This document shows, in pieces, positions 24,001 through 35,500 of a DNA stretch of 64,000 nt. How positions within the stretch are numbered: position 1 is the first letter of the stretch; every line of letters starts with the position of its first letter. The DNA comes from Triops longicaudatus. Lineage: Eukaryota; Arthropoda; Branchiopoda; Notostraca; Triopsidae. The position numbers and the translations under genes are program-made. The stretch is taken from positions 310,001-374,000 of the forward strand of contig JAGQDJ010000046.1 of assembly GCA_022885665.1 (NCBI GenBank). Direction: 5' to 3'. Below the pieces are notes generated by a model, which saw nothing but the letters and a program-made list of their open reading frames with translations, did not search any database and had not been told where the DNA came from.

Positions 24001-27000
24001 AACTAATTTCAACTAACTTATGCTAATCTATTTTCACCCGCTTAATGCAGGGTAATGCGCGTGTCAGCCACGAAAAACTTAATAGAAATGTCAGGCCCGT
24101 TAAGTAGAATAAAACAGGTTAGGGTTAGTTAAGTAAAGTTCGATTTGGACCGGAATAAGTTAAAAAAAAGTATACTAGACATTTTAATGTAGTAGCCTCT
24201 GAAGACTCACGAGACACGAAAACCGAAGAGGTGTGCAACCGAAAAGTACCTCTACTAGCCTCCATGTTACGAAAGCAGTTGACCCACGCACTAAGATTAT
24301 CTTTCCTTTACGTGCGAGTTATAAAATGTGCAGGTGGAGAGAGCCCAAGACCTGCACAGAACCCTTCAACAAAACCTTGCGCTTCTCGCAGGGTAAACTG
24401 GACTACCAGAACTTCTCGCCAACAACGAACCCAGAGGGTCTGATCCCATTTTCCCTCCAAATCGTCTTCCTCCTTTCTTTGTCCAAATAAAAGAACATAT
24501 TCTCTTGTGTCCCTAAACTTTAGACAATAACTCGAATCTAAACTTTGTCAGCCTTTTTTAAGGCCTGGGAGGCGTAAAACGGGGGAGAGGGAGATTAAAA
24601 CTCCGCCTATTCAACTGATTAATTAGTTTGCTTGCTTCTATTTCAAGCCTTGTAAGCGTCCGGCATACATCTCCTTTTTCCAAGGGAATAGGGACAGCCA
24701 AGCTTTGCTTGAAAGGAATATGAGGAGAAATACAAGTTAAGGCAGATGGCGGTTAAAGAAACACATATACTTTCCCCTCATACAACCTTTTTTAGCCTGG
24801 GTGCAAGTGGCCTAAAGGATCCTATGTCAGCTGGGCGACATACGAGGAACTGTGGGAAAATGCTTGCTTCGCTTTCAATCCTTCCCAACTAGCGTCTCAA
24901 ACTAATGGGACACAACGTCTTAAAAGCGCATACAACACTGTTCAGTAACGGAATGGTTCTACATGAACAATACGACAAAGACTAGCTTTTCGCGTCCAGG
25001 AATACCAATTATGCAAAACGATGATTCCGTGTCCTAGTTTCTGATTTCGTTAATCAGACCTGAAAGACATAGCGGACCTAGAACTTCACACGAGTCCTTC
25101 AGTTATAAACTTGGTGTACTACATGAAACGACGATTTCCACCTTTGGAAAGGCTAGTAGTCCCGCCTCCTTCCTGTTGCCATCGCCATTGTCAGTAGTGG
25201 GATCATAAAAGCAGGTACAAGACTCCCCCAAGTTGTACGGAGCTGTCGGTAATCATAACCGCTGATGAGAGATGTCATTTTCTTCCATGTCGCTACAATT
25301 TTTGTCTCTTATTTATGTTACTCTACACTCTTAAACCGAAGGAAGTTGCTGCGTCAACGGTACCGTGCTTTTTCGAAATGTTCAACTTTATACCTAGAAA
25401 AGAACGCGTTTTCTCGACAAGTCTTGAAGAGGCTATCCGGTTTCCGGTCCATTAAAAAGCAACTATGATAACAGATTGCACTCCTGGTTTTGAGAGAATC
25501 TCTTTCAACTCCCACTTGGGGGAAAAGAGCATCTGAGATGTGCGCGATGGGATTTCCGTTCTTTTACCAGCTTCCGTGCTTCCGCAATATCTTCTTCATC
25601 TTCCCATTGCTCTCGAAAAATGCTTCACATATGCAAAATGGCTTTTTACCACCGAATACTGCCATAAACCAATATCCTTTTTAACGCTCTCAACTCTCCC
25701 TCTCCCTTATGGTTACTTCCGCTTGCTTCATCCGAAATCCCCAAAGACGTTTTCCAAGGCGTTCTTGAGATCTTTTTCCAGGCGTGGGAACGCTACACTT
25801 CGTTTTTTTTTTCGGACAAGCCAACGTGTGCATCCAGCGTACTCACTGCTTTTGGCTGATGAGCAACATGAAAGAACGGTTACCAAGAAACCAACGAGTT
25901 TGTCTTGAGGGGTAGAAATTCGTGAGGCGTGAGAAGCTCCCAGGTGCGCTGCAACCTTTGACCTGCGACGCCAGGCGCCGGAAGTAAGGCCCTTAGAGCT
26001 TCTGCACCGGCTTGGTTGGGCTACTGGAGTCCTACAAGCTAAATACTCACCTTGGCCTCTGGGATTTATTTTTACCAGAAAACAACGATGCATTTGGTCA
26101 AACTTCGCTCTTTTATGTTCTACCCAGGTACTACACTACGTACAATAGCAGCAGCCGTCTTGGGTGCACGGACCTACTTCCAGCACCAATCCCGTGGATA
26201 CAAATTCAGGTCGCGAAGTCTAGAATTCCGCACTTTTTAACAAAATAGAAAGAATTCTTTTACATTCAAGGACATGTATGCTTACTTCTACAACAGCATA
26301 TAGCAACTGTACACTCGTACACAAGCTATAACAACGTAAGATGAAGCTGGACACTGTAAGTTTTAACAAAGCTTTCGAGATTAAATATCCGTTGCCTCCA
26401 ATTCACTTCAAAATATTGCGTCGCACCCGTATGCTAATATCAAAGATGGCAGGAAATAGCCACTCAGCTTCATTTACATAACCCTCCTCGACATTTTAAA
26501 AACACAGAATCGCCAGCTGAGGTTCTTTATCTAGCAGGATGTCCTTTATAATGTGGTGTTAGATTTTAGTTATTATGAAAAACTGTGCATAAAATGATCT
26601 ATACGAACTGTAACTCCCCGAGTCACGGGTTCGATGGTACTATAACAACAGCACAAAGAAATCGAGGATGGGACAGAGATACATGGCCGCTGCGGAATCT
26701 GATAACCTGCAATGCGGGAAATGCAATTCATCTCCTTGTCAGTTTCCTTTCTGAGTGGCTGATTCTGCACAAAAGACCAGCCGTTTGGTGGTTCGTCTCG
26801 CATTCGCAGGCCCGCTGCTTCCAGGGCAGATCGCTGCCTTTTGGAAACTGAAAAGGGACGAAAAGGCAAAAAGTAGCTCGGATTTTTCTCGCCACGACCA
26901 CCGATAAGCAAGAGGTGCTCCAACTTCAAGCACCCAGGCATAAGGGACATAGAGCCTCACTACTCTCAATACCCCCACAGAAGGGGGTCCTCCCTTCTCC

Positions 27001-28173
27001 GTTTCGAAAAACCTTCTCAAGTTTCCTTGCCGAGTAGGCTGTACACTTGGCTGGCAAAGAGAGAATTTTTCCCTGACAATGCGAACCAGGTCAAGATAAC
27101 TTCAACCTTGCTCGGACTATCCAAGATTGCATATTATACAGCTCATAACGTCCCCCTAATCTATCATGTCCGTATGTCAAAAAGTCAAGAGCGTTTAAAT
27201 TGGAGCAAAGGATCTAGCACCCTTCCAAGTACCGAAGCTCGCACCCTTCCTAAGCCCCATGAAGACTTCAACCACCGTCTTAACCGTTGGTAGGAGAACG
27301 TGATCGGCACTCCAGTACACGGCATTAAGATTCGACAGGGAGCTTTTGTCAAGAGTGTTATGCAGACTTGGGCACGTGTTTTTGTTAAGTATGTTTGGAA
27401 GAGGGGGATCCTTTCGGTGTGGTATTGTGGTGTAAGAATTGTTGTTCGCCGACATAGAGGAGATCTTATGGAAACACCTGAACGAGATTACGTACGCTGA
27501 CACCTTTTCAAGATTTCGAGTGGGGATTTGAGTAGTTGAAGGGAACAACCGGGTTTTGCAGGCTATCAACAAAGTTGAAACGTAATTTGAGCGTCTTGAA
27601 CGGAAAGGCAAGAAGGAAAAGGGGAAGAAAAAGGGAGAAAAGGTGGCTAGGGTAGTAATGAGTGCAAGTGGTTAGCTGTGGTGGTGGCAGTGTCTGATGT
27701 GCATTACGGACGTGGTCCAGTGCCCGGGTGTCCCTGAGAATGCGTTGGGAAACAACTTAGGTATGGGCATGGGAAAGCAAACCGAACCGGGCTAATGTCA
27801 ATGATAACGCTATTAAATACAACCAACAACGAAGGGAGTAAGGGAAAAGACGAAAGGCTTAAATCCTCAATTAAAGCAACTGTTTTATCATATGGACAAA
27901 ATACGTAGGAGAGGATAAAGATAAACTGATCCGACTGGGCCTTTCACGCAATTAGTTTACTGTTTTCTCCAAGGCAAAGATAAGTGGATAACCAGGAGTT
28001 CATGCATATTCAGGAGGCTACAAAGGTTCATGCTTGAAGATAATGAATGAAAGCTGGTTCAAGCGAAATCACGCAGTTGAGAAAGTGAAAGAATGCAAGC
28101 TGCAAACCTCGTAATGCAAAGACACAGAACAATCCTTCGGTCTAAAGTACGCAAATGATTCGCAATTCTTTAC
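17126..28173. other. gene-free 11 kb, probable first intron of the long EGFR transcript
   Basis: I find no convincing coding sequence on either strand; the open frames are short, overlap each other and lack conserved motifs. Because an EGFR signal-peptide exon lies just beyond its far end, the stretch is best read as promoter sequence of the proximal EGFR start plus intron of the distal form. It holds an A31 run (17973-18003), a short direct repeat near 23177-23214 (ATTCCTGTATTGTAGCA), and several polypurine stretches (for example 20820-20910). Enhancers are plausible but cannot be seen from sequence alone. Confidence 0.5.
17973..18003 (+). repeat. A31 homopolymer
   Basis: A run of 31 adenines on the plus strand, preceded by GTAATAATAACC. 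It could be the tail of an old retroposed copy, but no recognisable source sequence or target-site duplication is visible upstream. Slippage expansion of a shorter run is equally possible. Confidence 0.6.
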
Positions 28174-28279
28174 CTCGCTCTTCGATGACAGTAGCTGCGT
28201 CTGCTATCAGTAATCTTGCCGATATCAGTAAAGTAATCCAAACGGCATGAAAGGCACAAAAACCAAACTTCGACGCCAT
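28174..28279 (-). CDS. EGFR: distal alternative first coding exon of EGFR (signal peptide)
   Basis: Starting at ATG 28279 the minus strand encodes 35 residues with a classical signal peptide: MASKFGFCAF, a hydrophobic core (VWITLLISARLLIA), then DAATVIEER. It ends at a good donor (GAG followed by GTAAAG) in phase 1. EGFR exon 2 begins TT TGT ATC, and so needs exactly phase 1; joining gives ERVCIGTNG, the same junction type as the proximal exon. The long form would be 1502 residues. Drosophila Egfr is known to have two alternative first exons, so the arrangement has precedent. What is seen is the open frame, signal sequence, donor and phase; the join itself is inferred. An inverted repeat (CGACGCC/GGCGTCG) overlaps the start codon. 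Confidence 0.75.
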
Positions 28280-29887
28280 GACGGCGTCGTTTTATTAACT
28301 TCTTTTCAAAACAATAAAATCAAGCCCCACGGGAACAATTAAATTGCACGCTCACAAACACCATCCACGTACTCCAGAATTTTCGCAAATACGTGTGCGA
28401 TCACACTTTTGAAAAGTAAACGTAGAACACGCTACACGCAGGCATGTTAAGTCCTCAATATGTCCAAAAAAATCACTCAAGGTAAATTACTCCCAACGTG
28501 CTCAGTGTCAAACACGTCCTACTTGCTCCAAATTCCTCCCAAGAATGAGAAAACCGTCTCGTCAGGTTAAAAGCAACGGCGAAACAGCTACCACCCTCAC
28601 ACAATGCTCTACTCCGTTTTTTCCCCCCTCCTTTCTCTCCTCTTTTCCTCTCCCCCCGCAAACGTTCTATTCTTCCCACGGCAGCCGGCGAACGTCTCCG
28701 GGCAGTGCGGTCTACTCTTCGCCGTAGCCAACTCCACAAGGTAAGCATGGTGACACGGCCGCAACGGAAAACTTCGCACCTCCAGAAAAAGCCTAGTAAT
28801 TCTAACTTAACGCTCAGGGTCGTTGCGTTAAAGCATTATTGAAAAAGCTGTCTAATGTCACATGATTTGTCTTTAGATTTATGTAGATTGAAAAGCCAAA
28901 CACGGATCCAGTGTGGCAGCTCTCCAGATACCATTACGAATCCTTTTATGCAAATGCGTTGACAGTTTGTAAACAAGAGCCATGTGCGCAGCGAGCTCTG
29001 CATGGGGTCTGGACGAATTTTGTACCGAACATATGTATCGTACAAGACTTAAGTATCAAGGCGAGGATATACACGAAAAATTTTTCTTTCTTTTTTTTAT
29101 TTTTTTTTTGCCTTTGAGCAACGCTCAAGGGGTTTTTCTTCTACGTCTTTCCTCTTTAACGCAAAACATGCAAGACGTCCAACCTACGCTTTGAACTATA
29201 ATCAGTGTAACTGGAAGGAAGCCCTTTTTCTGGACACAATGTGGAAAACCCTCCCGGAGCCACGGCAACTACCTGAGGCGAACGTCTTGCATTGAATTGA
29301 GTTGCCCGGGCTCTTGGATTTTTGTCCTCAAGCGGGTCATCCACCCATGACCAGATGAACTCCACCCCACCGGAACAGAGAACATTCGGAGCCCACAGAA
29401 GGCAAAGAACAAGGAGCAAGGAAGCAATAAGCGAACTTTCGAGAGGGAGTATGAATGCACGAGACCCTAAAAAATAGTGGGCGTCTGCTTTATCATGAAA
29501 GATTTGCTTGCCTGTAGCAAAGTCGAGTGGGGGATTGTCGAGGCGAAGACAGCCCAACCACGACAAAGTTCAACGCAGACACCACCTGTTGAGCGACTAA
29601 GGCTTCCACTCGACGAATGAGCGGAGGAACGTCACCGTCCCAATTAGACGACATTAACGTTAGATGTTTTGTATTCCATAACCTTCATTTTAAAAAAAAA
29701 TGAAGTTAACGAAACAATATGACATACTGCAACTCAAGGCGCTCGGTATAAACCCATGCTTTCAACACAGCCACTCAACGAGTAACAGAATATGATATAA
29801 CACATCGGGCAAGTTGGAGTATGAAATACATCATAACCGACCATGCGATGTTTCATCCAGAAAAATATATAAAGAACCCCATACCAC
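28280..29887. other. intergenic between distal EGFR exon and FKBP14
   Basis: No gene is recognised. A pyrimidine-rich block at about 28617-28657 and several CpG-containing stretches lie just upstream of the distal EGFR exon, where its promoter should be. Minus-strand open frames around 29156-29566 contain a hydrophobic stretch but no ATG start, and I do not call them a gene. Confidence 0.45.
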
Positions 29888-29893
29888 TTTATT
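29888..29893 (-). terminator. poly(A) signal of FKBP14 distal terminal exon
   Basis: AATAAA on the minus strand, 89 nt past the stop of the distal terminal exon. No such hexamer was seen between the proximal terminal exon (stop at 30412) and the distal one, which suggests that both forms may share this 3' end. Confidence 0.55.
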
Positions 29894-29981
29894 TTAACAA
29901 AAGGAGGCAGAGCTTCCTTTTTTCAGTCGTTCTATATTAAAAAATTGTTGGAAGTCTGGTAAAAACACGAGGAATAAAGTC

Positions 29982-30161
29982 CTATAGTTCGTCCCGTTTA
30001 GGGCCCGAGAACTCGTCATAAGAAATTACGCCGTCTTGATCCTTGTCTTCAGTGTTAAATATTTCCTTTAATACTTCGTCATAGTCGACTTTGAGAGCTG
30101 CAACTTTTTCCGGGTCTTGTTCTTTCATCCGTTCAATCGAAGCTTCTAAGTACTCGCGAAC
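29982..30161 (-). CDS. FKBP14: FKBP14 distal alternative terminal exon (EF hand + RDEL)
   Basis: Follows acceptor TTGTGTAG and reads 59 residues to a stop. It carries an amphipathic linker, the EF-hand loop DKDQDGVISYDE and the same closing pattern as its neighbour (FSGPK), ending RDEL instead of HDEL. It is clearly a diverged duplicate of the exon at 30412-30576 and is phase 0 like it. Confidence 0.85.
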   Translation of the reverse strand, partial: VREYLEASIERMKEQDPEKVAALKVDYDEVLKEIFNTEDKDQDGVISYDEFSGPKRDEL

Positions 30162-31305
30162 CTACACAACGGAGGCATTAACAATTTGCAAGACAATCAT
30201 ATACAAAATTGCAGAGTAACCCACCGTATTGTTCGACAGTGTACTTATAATACAAAATTAAACGTGCAAGTCCGAAAGCAACATAAAATCCACATTTTTA
30301 AAAAGCTCAACGTCTCAACATATGTGTCGTAAATAAATGCGATTTTAAGCCAAACATAAAATGTGAAACCAGATAAGGGCTTCCGGCCAATTCCGTCACT
30401 CATCCTACCTATTAAAGTTCGTCATGTTTGGGACCCGAAAATTCTTCGAAGGATATAAAACCGTCGCGGTCACGATCTTCATGTTGAAAAATTTCTTCCG
30501 TCACTTTATGTGGATCCTGACCCGCTTCTTGGGCCTCATCACCACCCGGTAAATGCTGAGCCAAATAAGCAACGACCTGTACGGGGAAGACGAACAAACA
30601 TTGATGCCCCAAGCCATAACTTTTTGTCATCCCGAAAGCGATCATTACTGCCCATACTGCCGCGCAGCAAATAAACAACAACAATCTGAGTATGACAATT
30701 ACTCCACCAGAAGAAACAGTAATCAGTACCCTACCTCTTCGCGAGATAACTGTTGGTCTGCGTCGGCGTCAATTTGCTTAAAAACATTAACGGCGGGAGG
30801 GGCTTGGTTGATGGCGATGAGTTCTACGTCAAAGACGAGTGTTGCTCCACCAGGAATGACACCACCGGCTCCGCGATCACCATAGCCCAAAGAAGGGGGA
30901 ATGGTCAGTTTCCTTTTTTCTCCAACACACATGTCGAGCAAGCCTTTTTCCCAGCCTTGAATGACTTGGCCTGCTCCGAGCTGGAACTGGAAAGGTTGGT
31001 TGCGGTCCAGACTGAAATTCAAGCCAAGGAGGCAAAAATGTAAATTAAATTTTGCTACTAATATCACATCATTTAAGAATGTAGTATTTATATTTATACA
31101 AGCGTAAAAAGACTTACCTGGAATCAAACTTGGTTCCATCTAACAGTGTTCCTGTGTAATGCATTGACAGGACATCTTGGTTCTTGCTTTTGGCTTCGCA
31201 GTCGACAGGTACTGAGATAACCTCGATTTTCAGTTCGTCTTCTTCAGCAAAAACGCACAGAATTGCAACAGCCAGGAAAGCTATTCTTAAGTAGAGTGAC
31301 GGCAT
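29982..31305 (-). CDS. FKBP14: FKBP14-type ER peptidyl-prolyl isomerase with EF hands
   Basis: An ER-lumenal FK506-binding-type prolyl isomerase with calcium-binding EF hands, which in vertebrates assists collagen folding. Common exons are 31305-31118 and 31011-30735. The start at 31305 is the only ATG and gives a signal peptide (MPSLYLRIAFLAVAILCVFA). The FKBP fold has FDSSLDRNQPF, QVIQGWEKGL, the IPPSLGYGDRGAGGVIP loop and LVFDVELI. EF hand 1 is DADADQQLSREE. Two alternative last exons then offer EF hand 2 and the retention signal: 30576-30412 (209 residues in total, ending KHDEL) or 30161-29982 (214 residues, ending KRDEL). Both join in phase 0. Intron 1 is 106 nt. Family assignment is firm; that both ends are used is inferred from intact frames and splice sites. 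Confidence 0.93.
30412..30576 (-). CDS. FKBP14: FKBP14 proximal alternative terminal exon (EF hand + HDEL)
   Basis: Follows acceptor CCCGTACAG and encodes 54 residues with the EF-hand loop DRDRDGFISFEE, then FSGPKHDEL and stop. The linker before the EF hand (YLAQHLPGG..) is unlike that of the distal copy and shorter, whereas the EF hand and tail are similar. Confidence 0.88.
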   Translation of the reverse strand, partial: VVAYLAQHLPGGDEAQEAGQDPHKVTEEIFQHEDRDRDGFISFEEFSGPKHDEL

Positions 31306-32526
31306 TGTAGGATTTACGTTGCTCACACAACGCGAAATTTACACGCGAGTAAAAGTTTAGCTGTGTTTTACGTCTGTTTTAGTCTGATACGTTAACACTA
31401 ATAAAAGGAAAATTGTGTAAGTTAATATAATCTCTATAAACTCTCAGTGCCCACCTGTTGATGTCTCACGTTTAGTCCCTCTTTCCGTCCAGCTCCAGAT
31501 GTCATTCACGCAGTCAGCAGGGAAAAAAGGCACAACTACCGAATCGACCATTCGCGGCAACGACACGTAATCAACTGCGAGCAAGGAAGCCTCAGTCACT
31601 AGGCCCGGAAAAGGAAACGAGCCGAATTCTACGATCGAAATCTCGTCGTTTTGAAGCACCGTTGGGGATTAAAGGTAAGGGAAAACAATTGTAGCGCTAA
31701 GATTTTTTTATGACTGTTGTATTAAAAGCTTAAATAAGTGAATAATATGTCTTGTGCAGAGCTACTGAATGGCCTATGCAATTTGCTCAGCAACGTGTAT
31801 CATGTTACGAAAACTGTCAGGTCATGAAACTTTAAAGTCCATAGGTTGAATAATGCAAACTTTTATCAAGGAAATTAAACGGAATATATGAACTCAGTAT
31901 AGAGTAGCACTAGTCAGCAGTATCACCACTGTACATCGTGAAAGCCCACAATACGTGTACAAACATGGGTAAATAAGAAGGCAGTTGGCAGCGCTTTTCC
32001 GACTCAGCATTTCAGTATTTCAGGAACAGCGAAAATTGTAAAAGAACTCATCGAGTTCCTGATCCCTGTAATAAGTGTAGCTTAAGGCCAGAGGGCAGTG
32101 AAATAAATTCAGAAACTAAAGGCTGCAGGAGATGCAGAAATATGACCCGGTAATTAAAAAAAGAAAAAAAATGACCGGACAAACATGACGAGCATTCTCG
32201 ACGAATTGTGCAATAAGTCGCAGCAAGCATAACTTATCGTCGAGTGGTAACTTAGTGATAACAGTTTGAAATATTGTACTATTCTATCTCCTTGAGTATC
32301 GCAACACCGCGGAAAATTCTTACATGCATCTTAGAACGACAATTCAATGGCCATAACTTTTAACGGAAAGTTAAATATTCCCAGTTTTCAGAGGTCAGAA
32401 CTTGATAGAGAGGAAAATGGAGAAGGAAAACAATGGGCAAGGCATGGCTTTCGTTTTACAGCGTCGTTTACAATGGTTCATCCTGGGGCGCAGTAATACT
32501 GTACAGGGTGTGGTCACGGTTAAACA
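31306..32526. other. intergenic between aquaporin 3' end and FKBP14 start
   Basis: No gene is recognised. The part next to 31306 should hold the FKBP14 promoter. The minus-strand open frame at 31444-31659 is without known motifs. Nothing else stands out. Confidence 0.45.
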
Positions 32527-32532
32527 TTTATT
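32527..32532 (-). terminator. poly(A) signal of the aquaporin gene
   Basis: AATAAA on the minus strand, 68 nt beyond the aquaporin stop codon. Spacing is typical. Confidence 0.6.
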
Positions 32533-32599
32533 GAAAAACTCGAGTGTCCTCTTATTCCTTCGTAGCTTGCTGTGAACTATTTTCGTTGTTTGCTTTCAG

Positions 32600-35500
32600 T
32601 CAGATTGATGTTGTCCTATCTGCGATTATTTCCTTCTCTTTATCGTTCGTCGCCCGGTACCGATAAGGGTAGTCCGGTTCCTCCTCGTCAGGCTCCCGCT
32701 TGTTACTCGGCGCTGTGAAGGCTCTCTGATATAACAGGGAAGCTACAGCACCTCCCACCATGGGACCCACCCAGTACACCTACAAAACGAAAGACAAAAT
32801 CAAAATAAGTTTTGGAAGAAATACCCGTTGTAACTACTCGCGTCGCTTGTTAACGGACAAGATAATGTTTTAGGTTTGACTGTGGCTTAGTCTTATCACT
32901 TGAACAGGAATGTTTTTAAGTTACATTAGCAGCTTATAAGCTTATTACAAGTTTGGTCATGACTCCAACTAATCTACACACGTTCGGGTAGGCTTAGGAT
33001 AGGTTAAAAAAAATCGTCAATAGCTTACTTCACACTTGCTAAACGAAATCACTTGAATAAAATATTGCTTAACATTTTACAGGAGAGATTTTGTGAAATT
33101 ATAGCCTGTTACGATATGGCTTTCCTGTATGAGAGAATCTCGCTGTCTTCAGAAAATAATATCCAACAAGGCAAAAAGCTCGGTATTCTACCAGACGGAC
33201 TACTATCCCTAATCTAAGTAATTTTGCACTTGGCATAGTTCAGAACTGAATCTTTTTCATTTCAGTATATTTCATCTGTGTCTTACTTTTCTTTCTCCTT
33301 CTCACTTCGGTGATTTTAGTGTTTCCCAACCAAAGTCATGCTTCGGATTTAAATAATCATAAGACCGTAAAGTGACGGTAAAGCTATAAACGCCTTATCG
33401 CCTATAGATGAATGGAGGAAAACCGTTACAGGCAATTTAGGTTACGATGTGTGAACCGCAGAACATAGACATCGTAACCGTATTGACGTGCAAATTATTC
33501 AGTATTGAATGGTCCGGGAAGCTCGGTAGGTTAAAATACTATTACTTTACATAAATTTATATCGTATTAAGGCAGAGGCTAAGCTAGCTTTCTGCTTTTA
33601 ACGCGCAAAGTAGATAAGGGTTTTCATTTATTTTTAGGCGTTTTTGTATGTGGGTATTGATGTAATTTTTAGATGTTTGTTTAGCTAGTATAAATCCAAC
33701 TTTCGTGATCAAAGGTTTCAGAAAACATCAAAATGTGTTTTTCGAAGTAACGTAGAAAATTATTTATTGTTCGTACAGAGGAGAAATGGTTTTACAGTGA
33801 TCTTAATTATCCGTCTGTTGCTTGACAGAGATACGCAACATACCTGCCTTGCATTGGTATGCATGTTAAAACTTTGGATAAAACAAAGTAAACGATTAAA
33901 CAGCAGCCTCCTTCCGTTACTATCGTCGATGGAACCCTACATTTATGGTACTATGACATTTTCGTGATATGACATTCCTTGTCCTATTTGTGTCATATAA
34001 ACAATAACAGGTTTGGTACATATGACTTTGGGATAAAGTATTAAGCAACGATTATGATTTCTTTCTTTGACGTGGTGTGAAGCAGCTATATTTTCAAACA
34101 TTATTATTACTTTGTTTTTCCTCTTTCAAATAATCGTATTGTTTAACTATTAGTGTATAAAAAGCGAAACAAAGCGAAAATCTCTATTCATCCATGGGGT
34201 AGCTGCCCCCTTGCCCTTAATTACCGCCCTTTTTCTCGAACATTTTGTCGTGAAAGAGAAAAATGAAGTGAAAGAATTGAAACTCTGCAGGTGATTTCGT
34301 ACAAATCCCGTGAAAGGATCCATGCACGGACATTTTTCCCATGTGCAACCTGTTCCGGTACGGAACGTGACCCGCTGGTCCAAGCAACTTGCACCTGACG
34401 TGACGCTCGTCAGTGTCAACAGCTTTTAAAAAATACTCTCTTTCTTAACCTCGGTCACTCTAAAAATTATAAAAACTTGCAAAAGTAGAAATTTTACCAC
34501 ACCCAATTCGGTTGGGCTCTAGCTATCGTTGGAAGTATAGAAGCTGATAAATACGTTTAGCTGACAAACGACAAAACTCACCCAATGGCTGTCCCACTTG
34601 TTCAGGATCACGGCCGGACCTAAAGATCTTGCTGGATTCAAGCTTCCTCCTGTATACATTCCCTGTAAACCACAAGGACATAATGTTAATAAAATCAATA
34701 GACATACAATAGAGTGAAACTTTCGTGCAACAACTTGCCCTAATTAGTTCAGAATATGCAGGAGCAGCAACTCTCAAGCGCTCTGACAAGGGACAGACCG
34801 CTTTTCGGGGCTATTTATTACACACCCCGGCTTTTAAGAACGCTTTCGTGACTGACGTACAGTGAATATTATATGCGAATAATACTCATTAACGCAAAGC
34901 AGTATGCGTTCTTTAAAGCCCGGTTGCAATACTCCACGCCCTGAACTTCATTGAGAACCATTGTGCATTTCACGGAGTCGAGCTACTTGTCCAGAAACTT
35001 ACAATAGCCAAAATCTGCGTTGTAACGGTGAGGCCAATTGCCAAGGGAGCAGAACCTTTAATATCATTGCGATTTTCGTCACAAACGCCACAGACGATCA
35101 GAACAAGAGTAAAAGTGGCGAAAAACTCGACTCCAAAGCCTTGAGTGGCTGACAACTTGGCGTGTAGTTCAGTAACACCTAATGTACTGTGGAACTCCGC
35201 AGGTGTCAGAGCCTATTCAAAAGACAAAATATATATATATATATATGTAAAAAAGTATACAATGTCCCGTTCATAATGTAAATGGTAAGTAGATAATGGA
35301 ACGATAATGAAGCATCCCACGCTATTTACAGATTGCCTTGGTGTAACCGCATAAAGATGAAACAACGTGAAAAAGTGTCACAGAGCGTTATCTGTCTGAC
35401 AAATATGGCAGATTAAAAGCATGCTCAAATATAATAACTTGACGGTTTTATCCCGTTAAATTATTATTCCTAGGATTGATAAACGAGACTGTTAGGAAAG

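Noticed and set aside
17126..28173. Numerous 60-140 codon open frames in the 11-kb stretch upstream of EGFR.
   Set aside because: They overlap in several frames, lack motifs and splice signals, and look like chance frames in non-coding DNA.
29156..29566. Minus-strand open frames with a hydrophobic stretch.
   Set aside because: There is no ATG at the start, two frames look equally signal-like, and the nearby GT site does not fit the phase of EGFR or any neighbour.
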